DNA of 14,432 nucleotides, taken from NCBI GenBank assembly GCA_902478605.1, contig CABSLQ010000068.1, forward strand, positions 1 through 14,432, read 5' to 3'. Under the pieces are notes generated by a model. That model had not been told where the DNA came from, did no database searches, and worked only from the letters and a program-made list of their open reading frames with translations. Position 1 is the stretch's first letter. Each line of letters opens with the position of its first letter. The position numbers and the translations under genes are program-made. Origin of the DNA: an uncultured Oscillospiraceae bacterium (GTDB taxonomy: Bacteria; Bacillota; Clostridia; Oscillospirales; Acutalibacteraceae). This document shows positions 7,296 to 12,997 of the stretch, piece by piece.

Positions 7296-8545
7296 CAGGC
7301 GTTTTTCCCTTCCTGCCAGAGCCGGCGTACCCGTTCAAACAGCTCATCCGGCTGTTCCGGGATCGGGAAGGAGGAACAGGGCAGAAGCTGATCGCCCGCC
7401 ACCTCCGGCGTAGTACAGGCGTGGTCGTGGCGCCAGGCATCGCGTTCCTCTTTGTTGCGCAGATTGGGCACAGCCATTGGCACGTTGCCGTTCAGAATGG
7501 AGCGATAGGCCAGAATGCCGCAGATGCCCATATCCACCGCCTGGTACACGTCGATGCTCCACTCCCCGTCCGGATGCCCGAGGATCTTCTCGATGAACAG
7601 ATGGGTCGCATAGAAATCGCTGCCCTCATGGGACTGGACCGCAGCGGCCTCTTCGGGCGCAATAAAGCCCGTGGGATCGTAATGCTCCCATTCGCCGATG
7701 CAGTTCTGCTCGCCCTCGCGGTAGACGTTGAGCGCCTTGAGCGGCTCGAGCCGGCCGCTTTCCATCATGCCCTTCTGCCCGTACACCTCATAATTGATGC
7801 TGCCCGGCTCCCGCTTTAAATCGCCGTGCAGGCTCTTAAGTACCGCGCCGTTGTCCAGCGTCACCATTTCGATCCCGCCGCCGCAGGCGCCGCCCACAGC
7901 CACCAGGCTGTCCAACGGCTGCGTCTCAAAGCCGACCACCCGTACGGGACGACGGCCCGAAATGGTCAGCAGCGGGCCAATGCTGTGGGTGCAGTAGAAG
8001 GTGGAATACATCCGGTTTCTCCAGTGGTTGCGATCGCCGTAGGTAATGGAAGGCCAGATGGAGGTGCAGTCGTGCACATATTCCCCTTCACCGTACATGA
8101 TTTCGCCGATCTCACCCTGGCGATACCGCCGCCACATCTCAAAGGTGTGCTTCATATAGCAGTAATTCTCGGCGTACGCGTATACGAGGCCGGTTTCCTC
8201 CACTGCCTCGATAAGCTCCACCGCCTGCGCCATCGTTTCGCAGGGCAGCACCTCGCTGAGCACGTGCTTGCCCGCCCGCAGGCAGCGCACCGCATAGGTG
8301 CCGTGTTCATTGGCGTAGTTGGCCAACACCACCGCGTCCATGTCATGCCGGATAAAATCCTCAAAGTTGTGATAGCAGGTAATGGCTGCGCCCTTTTCGT
8401 CCGCTTCCTTCTGTACCTCGTCAAGCAGCGGCTGATATTTGTCGCACACCGCAACCAGCTCTGCCTCCGGATGGTTCAGCAGCACATGGATCATCGTTTT
8501 GCCGCGGAATCCGCCGAACACGCCGATTTTCAGCTTCTGGCTCAT
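7295..8545 (-). CDS. Gfo/Idh/MocA-fold oxidoreductase or GH109-like NAD-dependent enzyme
   Basis: A 416-aa protein with an N-terminal Rossmann domain (KIGVFGGFRGKTMIHVLL, then LVAVCDKY and DAVVLANYANEHGTYAVRCLRAGKHVL) and a C-terminal alpha/beta domain. The nucleotide loop is GVFGGFRG at 8-15 rather than the usual GxGxxG. The usual EKP motif after GKHV is replaced by SEVLP (97-101), so the catalytic Lys of typical Gfo/Idh/MocA dehydrogenases is missing. The segments ENYCYM (126-131), EGEYVHD (153-159) and YCTHSIGP (184-191) resemble, from memory, the subgroup that includes NAD-dependent GH109 glycosidases. ATG 8545 is chosen because a GGAAGAG ribosome site lies just before it and a promoter sits at 8589-8616. 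The frame stays open far upstream, but that part is antisense to the LacI gene. The substrate is unknown but probably a sugar or glycoside. Confidence 0.9.
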   Translation of the reverse strand: MSQKLKIGVFGGFRGKTMIHVLLNHPEAELVAVCDKYQPLLDEVQKEADEKGAAITCYHNFEDFIRHDMDAVVLANYANEHGTYAVRCLRAGKHVLSEVLPCETMAQAVELIEAVEETGLVYAYAENYCYMKHTFEMWRRYRQGEIGEIMYGEGEYVHDCTSIWPSITYGDRNHWRNRMYSTFYCTHSIGPLLTISGRRPVRVVGFETQPLDSLVAVGGACGGGIEMVTLDNGAVLKSLHGDLKREPGSINYEVYGQKGMMESGRLEPLKALNVYREGEQNCIGEWEHYDPTGFIAPEEAAAVQSHEGSDFYATHLFIEKILGHPDGEWSIDVYQAVDMGICGILAYRSILNGNVPMAVPNLRNKEERDAWRHDHACTTPEVAGDQLLPCSSFPIPEQPDELFERVRRLWQEGKNA

Positions 8546-8588
8546 CTCTTCCAATCCCTTCCCATTGATTTTTTTCGGATTCGAGTAT

Positions 8589-8616
8589 AGTATAAAAGAA
8601 AGGGAGTTTCTTGCAA
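8589..8616 (-). promoter_or_regulatory. Promoter of the oxidoreductase-permease operon
   Basis: On the minus strand, TTGCAA (8611-8616) and TATACT (8589-8594) are 16 bp apart. The start site would be about 8582, some 35 nt before the ATG at 8545. The -35 overlaps the outer arm of the putative operator dyad. Confidence 0.7.
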
Positions 8617-8632
8617 TGTACGTACAGCACAA
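8611..8632. promoter_or_regulatory. Putative LacI-family operator
   Basis: A 22-bp dyad centred on CpG: left half TTGCAATGTAC (8611-8621), right half GTACAGCACAA (8622-8632). Eight of 11 positions are symmetric and the core TGTACGTACA (8617-8626) is perfect. A central CG in an even palindrome is typical of LacI/PurR-type sites. It lies between the divergent regulator and operon, overlaps the operon -35, and is 40 nt upstream of the regulator start, so it could give both repression and autoregulation. Confidence 0.6.
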
Positions 8633-8671
8633 ACAACCGCACGGAAATATAGGCATCTTGCCGGAGGCCTT

Positions 8672-9646
8672 ATGAACCTGAAAGAATTGTCCGACGCGCT
8701 GCAGCTCAGCCCCTCCACCGTCAGCAAGGCGCTCAACAACTGCTTCGGCGTGGACGCCGCCACGCGCAGCCGTATACTGGACGCCGCCCGGAAAGCGGGC
8801 TATGCGCCGCGGCGGGATGCCGCCGCCATCGACTGTATTCTGCCCGACTCCCCCGCCTATTTCTGGCGGCCGCTGTTTGCCGGGCTGCGGGAGGCCGGGC
8901 CGGACTGCCGCTGCCATATTCTGTCCAGCCTGACCGATGTTGACATGGCCCGGACCTATCTGCAGCAGGCCGCCGCGCAGGGGACCCCGGTGCTGATCGT
9001 CTCGGTCCCCATGACATCGGAAATCCGGGATATGCTGGCTTCCTATGCCCGCCATGCGCTGGTTATCCTGCTGACCCAGTTTGGGGACATTCCCCACACG
9101 GTGTATGTGGGAGAGGACGCCTATCAGACCGGGAGGGCGCTGGGTGAGGCCTGCGCGGCGCATCTGCCGGGACAGCGCCGCATCGTGCGGCTGGAATCCC
9201 CCGCCGCCCACGTCACCACGCGCCGTTCCGAGGGGTTCCGGGAAGCCGTGACGGCGGCCGGAGCCAGAATCGTCGGCACCATCACCCGCCCTGAGGCTGG
9301 GCCGGCGCTGGCCTCCTGTCTGGCCAGGGAGCTGCACGATCGCTTTGGTGATGGTTTTGACTGCGTATACTGCAACGACGGCGTGCTGTATCACGTGGCG
9401 CTGGCCATCGAAAAGCTGAAACAAACAGGCCGGGTGGTCTGCGTGGGATATGAATACGAAAAACGCAATCAAAAGTATATCGACAACGGCGTCATCGCCG
9501 CCTATGCCGAGCAGGATCCATATGCACAGGGAAAGCTGGCGATGAAAATTGCCGCGCATTACCTGAAGACGGCCACCTTCCCGGACAGCAAGTTCGTTTA
9601 TGTCCCCTCGGTGATACGGGTGAATCCGCTGTATACCGGCGGCTAA
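8672..9646 (+). CDS. LacI-family transcriptional regulator
   Basis: A 324-aa DNA-binding regulator. Residues 1-50 form the LacI helix-turn-helix and hinge helix: LKELSDALQLSPSTVSKALN, then VDAATRSRILDAARKAGYAPRR. Residues from about 53 form the periplasmic-binding-protein-like sensor with the usual landmarks: VGEDAYQTGRALGEACAAHL, RRSEGFREAV, DCVYCNDGVLYHVALAIEKL, and VCVGYEYEK near the C-terminal lobe. It starts at ATG 8672 with GGAGG 5 nt upstream. It is divergent from the Gfo/Idh/MocA enzyme and EamA permease, which it probably controls through the dyad at 8611-8632. The effector is unknown. A hairpin at 9652-9683 follows directly. Confidence 0.94.
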   Translation: MNLKELSDALQLSPSTVSKALNNCFGVDAATRSRILDAARKAGYAPRRDAAAIDCILPDSPAYFWRPLFAGLREAGPDCRCHILSSLTDVDMARTYLQQAAAQGTPVLIVSVPMTSEIRDMLASYARHALVILLTQFGDIPHTVYVGEDAYQTGRALGEACAAHLPGQRRIVRLESPAAHVTTRRSEGFREAVTAAGARIVGTITRPEAGPALASCLARELHDRFGDGFDCVYCNDGVLYHVALAIEKLKQTGRVVCVGYEYEKRNQKYIDNGVIAAYAEQDPYAQGKLAMKIAAHYLKTATFPDSKFVYVPSVIRVNPLYTGG

Positions 9647-9651
9647 CAAAC

Positions 9652-9683
9652 AAGCAGGAGCAGCCGATTGGCTGCTCCTGCTT
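9652..9683 (+). terminator. Hairpin after the LacI-family gene
   Basis: A perfect 14-bp inverted repeat, AAGCAGGAGCAGCC (9652-9665) and GGCTGCTCCTGCTT (9670-9683), with loop GATT. It starts 5 nt after the stop codon. The T tract is only two bases, because the sequence runs straight into the inverted repeat of the IS relic. It may have lost its T tail to the insertion. Confidence 0.65.
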
Positions 9684-10064
9684 CAGAGTGTCAAAGAAGG
9701 AGGGAGCAAGCAAGGGCATGTTCCCTCCTTTTGCCATTGCATGACGCGGGCCAAGCCTCGGTGGTGGGTATACCGCATGGCGTGTTTTCTTTCGCACCGG
9801 CAAAGACACGCTCAATGGTTTGTTTGCGCATGGCGTCCAACTGGGCTTTGCGCAGCTGTTCCGCCAAATCCATGGCCTCTTGCCAGATGTGACGATATAT
9901 CACCTTCTGGCCCTTGGCATTCGCTCCGCACGGCTCCCGGCACGGACAGCTTCGGCAAACCTTTGGGGTGCTGCGGTAGAGCCGCTTTCCCTCTTTGTTG
10001 GTGGTGGTATGCCGAGGGCTTGTCCCTGTGGGCAGATCGGCTGGTTGTTTTCCTCTTTTCTCAC
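9683..10064 (-). pseudogene. IS1182-family transposase, C-terminal remnant with frameshifts
   Basis: The translated pieces on the minus strand line up with the end of IS1182-type transposases: ICPQGQALG, then HTTTNKEGKRLYRS, PKVCRSCPCREPCG (the conserved Cys cluster), VIYRHIWQEAMDLAEQLR, RKQTIERVFAGAKE, and then HAMRYTHHRGLARVMQW in another frame. Two frame changes are needed. One is near 10009-10014 (between QALG and HTTTN). The other is at the four-T run 9785-9788, where one more base would restore AKEKHAMRYTHHRG. The final part departs from the family and stops within the left inverted repeat. The N-terminal DNA-binding part and most of the catalytic core are absent. The start given is approximate. 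Confidence 0.75.
9697..9732 (+). terminator. Inward-facing hairpin at the left end of the IS relic
   Basis: Inverted repeat AAGGAGGGA (9697-9705) and TCCCTCCTT (9722-9730) followed by TT on the plus strand. It would stop transcripts entering the element from the LacI-family gene. The loop is 16 nt and the T run is short, so strength is uncertain. Confidence 0.4.
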
Positions 10065-10081
10065 CTCCTCTCCATCTTACC

Positions 10082-10103
10082 AAAAAAGCCGCCTCTTGGC
10101 GAC
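10082..10103 (-). terminator. Inward-facing terminator at the right end of the IS relic
   Basis: On the minus strand: stem GTCGCC, loop AAGA, stem GGCGGC, then six T (complement of 10082-10087). It is compact with a good U tract, just inside the right inverted repeat. It would block outside transcripts from entering the transposase gene, a common feature of IS ends. Confidence 0.55.
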
Positions 10104-10118
10104 TTCTTTGACACTCTG

Positions 10119-10149
10119 AAGGACGTGTTCTCACAGGTACGTCCTTTTC
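10119..10149 (+). terminator. Hairpin at the right junction of the IS relic
   Basis: Arms AAGGACGT (10119-10126) and ACGTCCTT (10139-10146) with a 12-nt loop, followed by TTC. It shares its first three bases with the IS inverted repeat. It could terminate plus-strand transcription upstream of the met operon promoter. The long loop and short T run keep confidence low. Confidence 0.35.
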
Positions 10150-10200
10150 AAATAGATTTGTTATAGGTTTTTCCTATATCTCGTTATGTCTATCGAATAT

Positions 10201-10229
10201 TGGACAGGGGCGGACTTTCCCTTTATAAT
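10201..10229 (+). promoter_or_regulatory. Promoter of the metQNI operon
   Basis: TGGACA (10201-10206), 17-bp spacer, TATAAT (10224-10229). The start is expected at about 10236, leaving a leader of about 120 nt before metQ. No SAM-I riboswitch (S-box) core and no T-box sequence could be recognised in that leader. Confidence 0.85.
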
Positions 10230-10262
10230 GGGCTCACACAAACAAAGGGAGGCTGATAAGAC

Positions 10263-10307
10263 ATGATTTTGATAAAACGGCTGTATGATGGGATTATACG
10301 AATGTGA
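10263..10307 (+). CDS. Possible 14-codon leader peptide of the metQ operon
   Basis: ATG 10263 is preceded by a strong ribosome binding site (GGGAGG, 10 nt spacing) and encodes MILIKRLYDGIIRM before TGA at 10305-10307. Its last codon is Met. Codons 10-14 overlap the 5' arm of a terminator-like hairpin at 10288-10327, a layout seen in translation-coupled attenuators. Translation is inferred only from the site and position. Confidence 0.4.
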   Translation: MILIKRLYDGIIRM

Positions 10308-10331
10308 CGCCCGTCTGCCGATCCCGTTTTT
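10288..10331 (+). promoter_or_regulatory. Attenuator-like hairpin upstream of metQ
   Basis: ATGGGAT (10288-10294) can pair with ATCCCGT (10321-10327), including one U-G pair. It encloses a 26-nt loop that contains GACG/CGTC, and GTTTTTAAA follows directly. The U tract and position before metQ suggest conditional termination. The stem is short and the loop large, so this is tentative. Confidence 0.35.
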
Positions 10332-10355
10332 AAATACAGAAAGGTTGTGTTCCTG

Positions 10356-11201
10356 ATGAAAAAAGCACTCTCCGTTTTGCTTGCGGCCGTCCTGGCTTCG
10401 GCTGTGCTGACCGGCTGTTCCGGCAGCGATTCCATTACCATTGCCGTTCCCAACGATACAACCAACGAGGCACGGGCCCTGCTCTTGCTGCAGGAACAAG
10501 GGGTTATCACCCTGAAAGATGGGGCGGGCATCACCGCCACAATTCAGGACATCGAGGATAACCCCCTCGGTGTCGTCTTTAGGGAGGTGGAAGCAGCCCA
10601 GCTTCCCAACGTTCTGCAGGATGTCGACTATGCCGTCATTAATTCCAACTACGCCATTCCTGCCGACCTCAACCCCATAGAGGATTCCCTGGTCATGGAA
10701 GGTTCCTCCTCCGCCTATGGCAATATCCTCGCGGTCAAGCAGGGTAACGAAAACACCGATGCCATCAAGGCGTTGAAGGCCGCGCTCGAAAGCCAGAGGG
10801 TCGCCGATTTTATTCTGGAAAAGTATAACGGCGCTGTTATCGGCCTGGTGGAAAACCCGGGAGACGGGTTCGACACCTCTGTTGATTACGCCGCGCTGGC
10901 CGGTCAAACCATTTCGGTCGCCGCCTCACCCACGCCCCATGCGGAAATTCTGGCCGTCGCCCAGGAGATTCTCGCCGAGAAAAACGTCACGCTCGACATT
11001 AAGGAATTCACGGACTATGTGCAGCCGAACCGTGTCGTGGACAGCGGCGAGGTCGATGCCAATTACTTTCAGCACGCCCCCTTTCTGGAAGACTTCAATG
11101 CCGAGAACGGCACCCACGTCGTGCAGGCTGCCGTTATCCATGTGGAGCCCATGGGGCTTTACGGCGGGAAACAGACCACGCTGGACGCCTTGAAACCATA
11201 A
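10356..11201 (+). CDS. metQ: Methionine-binding lipoprotein MetQ, circularly permuted
   Basis: Lipid-anchored substrate-binding protein of the MetQ/NlpA family, 281 aa. The signal peptide MKKALSVLLAAVLASAVLTG ends in the lipobox LTGC (Cys21). Mature order is unusual. Residues about 26-163 match what is normally the second half of MetQ (ITIAVPNDTTNEARALLLLQ, GVITLKDGAGITAT, VEAAQLPNVLQDVDYAVINSNYA, YGNILAVKQGNEN, FILEKYNGAVI). Residues 164-184 are a linker. Residues 185-280 match the normal first half (TISVAASPTPHAEIL, IKEFTDYVQPN, DANYFQHAPFLEDFN, HVEPMGLYGGK, TTLDALK). The canonical protein joins LDxLKDG to ATIAVPND at the hinge; here those are the C-terminus and the mature N-terminus. ATG 10356 is chosen over GTG 10347 because AAAGG lies 11 nt before it, against only 2 nt for the GTG. 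Followed by metN and metI, which supports methionine uptake. Confidence 0.93.
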   Translation: MKKALSVLLAAVLASAVLTGCSGSDSITIAVPNDTTNEARALLLLQEQGVITLKDGAGITATIQDIEDNPLGVVFREVEAAQLPNVLQDVDYAVINSNYAIPADLNPIEDSLVMEGSSSAYGNILAVKQGNENTDAIKALKAALESQRVADFILEKYNGAVIGLVENPGDGFDTSVDYAALAGQTISVAASPTPHAEILAVAQEILAEKNVTLDIKEFTDYVQPNRVVDSGEVDANYFQHAPFLEDFNAENGTHVVQAAVIHVEPMGLYGGKQTTLDALKP

Positions 11202-11206
11202 TAAAA

Positions 11207-11241
11207 CATAACGCCGCCTGCATATTGCAGCCGGCGTTATG
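11207..11241 (+). promoter_or_regulatory. Intercistronic hairpin between metQ and metN
   Basis: CATAACGCCG (11207-11216) pairs perfectly with CGGCGTTATG (11232-11241). After a C-C mismatch, CTGCA (11218-11222) pairs with TGCAG (11226-11230) around loop TAT. There is no T tract, so it more likely protects the metQ 3' end or causes only partial termination, giving more binding protein than ATPase. Such hairpins are common after binding-protein genes. Confidence 0.7.
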
Positions 11242-11267
11242 CTTGTTCAAAGGGAGGAGAAGAACCG

Positions 11268-12275
11268 ATGATTGCGATCCAAAACCTCTCCAAGACCTTC
11301 CCCACCGCGGACGGCGCTGTGGAAGCGCTCCGGAACATCTCGCTGACTATAGCGGACGGGGATATCTATGGCATTATCGGCATGAGCGGCGCGGGAAAAA
11401 GCACCCTGGTCCGCTGCATCAATAGGCTGGAACGACCGACCAGCGGTAAGATCCTTATTGACGGCCGCGACATCGGCACGCTCACCGAAGCCCAGCTGCG
11501 GGAGGAGCGCCGCCATATCACCATGATATTTCAGGGCTTCAACCTGCTTATGCAGCGCAACTGTCTGAAAAATGTCTGCTTCCCCCTGGAGCTTGCCGGG
11601 GTGAAAAAGCAGGAGGCCGCCAAACGGGCAGCCGCGCTTCTGGAACTTGTCGGGCTGGGCGATAAGCTGAAAAGCTATCCGGCGCAGCTGTCCGGCGGCC
11701 AGCAGCAGCGGGTGGCTATCGCCCGGGCGCTCGCCACGCATCCCAAAATTCTGTTGTGCGACGAGGCCACCAGCGCCCTGGATCCCCAAACAACCCAATC
11801 CATCCTGTCCCTGATCCGCGATATCCACGATACGCTCGGCATCACCGTCATCGTCATCACCCATCAGATGAGCGTGGTGGAGCAAATCTGCACCAGGGTC
11901 GCCATTCTGGACAACGGCACGGTTGCGGAAGAGGGCGCCGTCCGAGACGTGTTTTACGCACCGCAGTCCCAGGCGGCCAGACGCCTGGTATACCCCGAAG
12001 ACTATGAACAGCCGGCGGCGCAAGGGGATTGCCGCATCCGTGTTGTGTTCAATGGGGCGGAGGCCACCAGAACGCCGCTTATTGCACAGATGGCGATCGA
12101 GCAGAACATCGCCGCCAGTATCCTGTCCGCATCCACGCGCAGCCTTGGCGACAGGGCGTATGGCCATATGCTGCTGGGTATCCCCGGCGGAAAAGAACAG
12201 GCGCGCAGAGCGGTGGCCTATCTGCGCGCGATTCCGGATATTTACGTGGAGGAGGTGACCGGCGATGCTTCATGA
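11268..12275 (+). CDS. metN: Methionine ABC transporter ATP-binding protein MetN
   Basis: The ATPase subunit that powers methionine import on the cytoplasmic face, 335 aa. ABC landmarks: Walker A GMSGAGKST (38-46), Q-loop Q89 in MIFQGFNLL, signature LSGGQQQR (141-148), Walker B ILLCDEATSALD (161-172), switch His199. Residues about 255-331 form the C-terminal NIL (ACT-like) domain that in E. coli MetN binds methionine and inhibits transport, so substrate feedback is likely here. ATG 11268 has GGAGG/GGAG 8-10 nt upstream. Its 3' end overlaps metI by 11 nt. Confidence 0.97.
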   Translation: MIAIQNLSKTFPTADGAVEALRNISLTIADGDIYGIIGMSGAGKSTLVRCINRLERPTSGKILIDGRDIGTLTEAQLREERRHITMIFQGFNLLMQRNCLKNVCFPLELAGVKKQEAAKRAAALLELVGLGDKLKSYPAQLSGGQQQRVAIARALATHPKILLCDEATSALDPQTTQSILSLIRDIHDTLGITVIVITHQMSVVEQICTRVAILDNGTVAEEGAVRDVFYAPQSQAARRLVYPEDYEQPAAQGDCRIRVVFNGAEATRTPLIAQMAIEQNIAASILSASTRSLGDRAYGHMLLGIPGGKEQARRAVAYLRAIPDIYVEEVTGDAS

Positions 12276-12984
12276 TTCCTGGACATCCGAAACGGTGCAG
12301 AACGCCTGGCAGGTTCTGAAAACGCAATTTCCCCTTGCTATTTGGGAAACGGTATATGTCACGCTCCTGTCCACGCTGTTCGCCATTATGATCGGCCTGC
12401 CGCTTGGTGTACTGCTTGTGGCAGGGGAGGACAAAAAAATTCTCCGCATACCCAAGGGCCTCCTGCACGCGCTGAATGGGATCATCAATCTGCTGCGTTC
12501 CGTCCCGTTCCTAATCCTCATGATCATGGTGTTTCCTCTGACAAGGCTAATCGTCGGGACGGTGGTCGGGACACCGGCCTCCATCGTGCCGCTCGTTATG
12601 GCGTCCTTTCCCTTTATCGCCCGCCTGGCGGAAAGCAGCCTGCGCGAAATCAATCCCAATATCATCGAAACCGCGCAGAGTATGGGCGCTTCGCCGCTGC
12701 AGATTATCGTAAAGGTGATGATTCCGGAAAGTATCCCGTCTCTCATTTCCAACGCCACCATCGCCGTCACCACCGTGCTCGGATACTCCGCCATGAGCGG
12801 CATTATCGGGGGCGGCGGCCTCGGCAAAATCGCCATCAATTACGGATACCACCGGTATCAATATCTTATCATGGCTATCGCCGTTGTTTTTCTTATTCTG
12901 CTGGTCCAGATCTTTCAAAGCGTCGGCACATTTCTTGCCGCCAAGAGCGACAAACGGCTTAAAAACCGCAAACCGCGTGGATAA
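12265..12984 (+). CDS. metI: Methionine ABC transporter permease MetI
   Basis: The membrane subunit of the MetNI transporter, 239 aa with about five helices. The binding-protein-dependent permease (EAA) loop is visible as ESSLREINPNIIETAQSMGASPLQIIVKVMIPE (about 123-155), which contacts MetN. The GY-SAMSGIIGGGGLGKIAINYGY segment is highly typical of MetI. It starts at ATG 12265 inside the end of metN, with GGAGG 9 nt upstream, so it is translationally coupled. It is about 20 residues longer than many MetI proteins, mostly at a charged C-terminus (SDKRLKNRKPRG). No terminator hairpin follows: the convergent miniprotein gene ends 14 nt away. Confidence 0.96.
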   Translation: MLHDSWTSETVQNAWQVLKTQFPLAIWETVYVTLLSTLFAIMIGLPLGVLLVAGEDKKILRIPKGLLHALNGIINLLRSVPFLILMIMVFPLTRLIVGTVVGTPASIVPLVMASFPFIARLAESSLREINPNIIETAQSMGASPLQIIVKVMIPESIPSLISNATIAVTTVLGYSAMSGIIGGGGLGKIAINYGYHRYQYLIMAIAVVFLILLVQIFQSVGTFLAAKSDKRLKNRKPRG

Positions 12985-12997
12985 GGTGTTTCTTCTT

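Larger units (their letters stand above)
9681..10121 (-). mobile_element. Internally deleted IS1182-like insertion sequence relic
   Basis: Bounded by 19-bp perfect inverted repeats: CTTCAGAGTGTCAAAGAAG at 9681-9699 and its reverse complement at 10103-10121. Inside is only the C-terminal part of a transposase on the minus strand. At about 441 bp against roughly 1.5 kb or more for a full IS1182-family element, most of the transposase gene is missing, so it can move only if another copy supplies the enzyme. No target-site duplication is evident. The outer three bases of each repeat are shared with flanking hairpins. Confidence 0.78.

Noticed and set aside
8546..9649. Long N-terminal extension of the oxidoreductase frame (to 784 aa)
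   Set aside because: It is antisense to the LacI-family gene and crosses the operon promoter and operator; the enzyme has its own ribosome site and a standard Rossmann start at 8545.
10236..10355. SAM-I riboswitch or T-box upstream of metQ
   Set aside because: Considered because of the methionine role, but neither the S-box core nor the T-box sequence is recognisable and the leader is short.
10161..10907. 248-aa minus-strand open frame
   Set aside because: Shadow of metQ; no ribosome site or domain.
11247..12167. 306-aa minus-strand open frame
   Set aside because: Shadow of metN; the plus strand has all ABC ATPase motifs.
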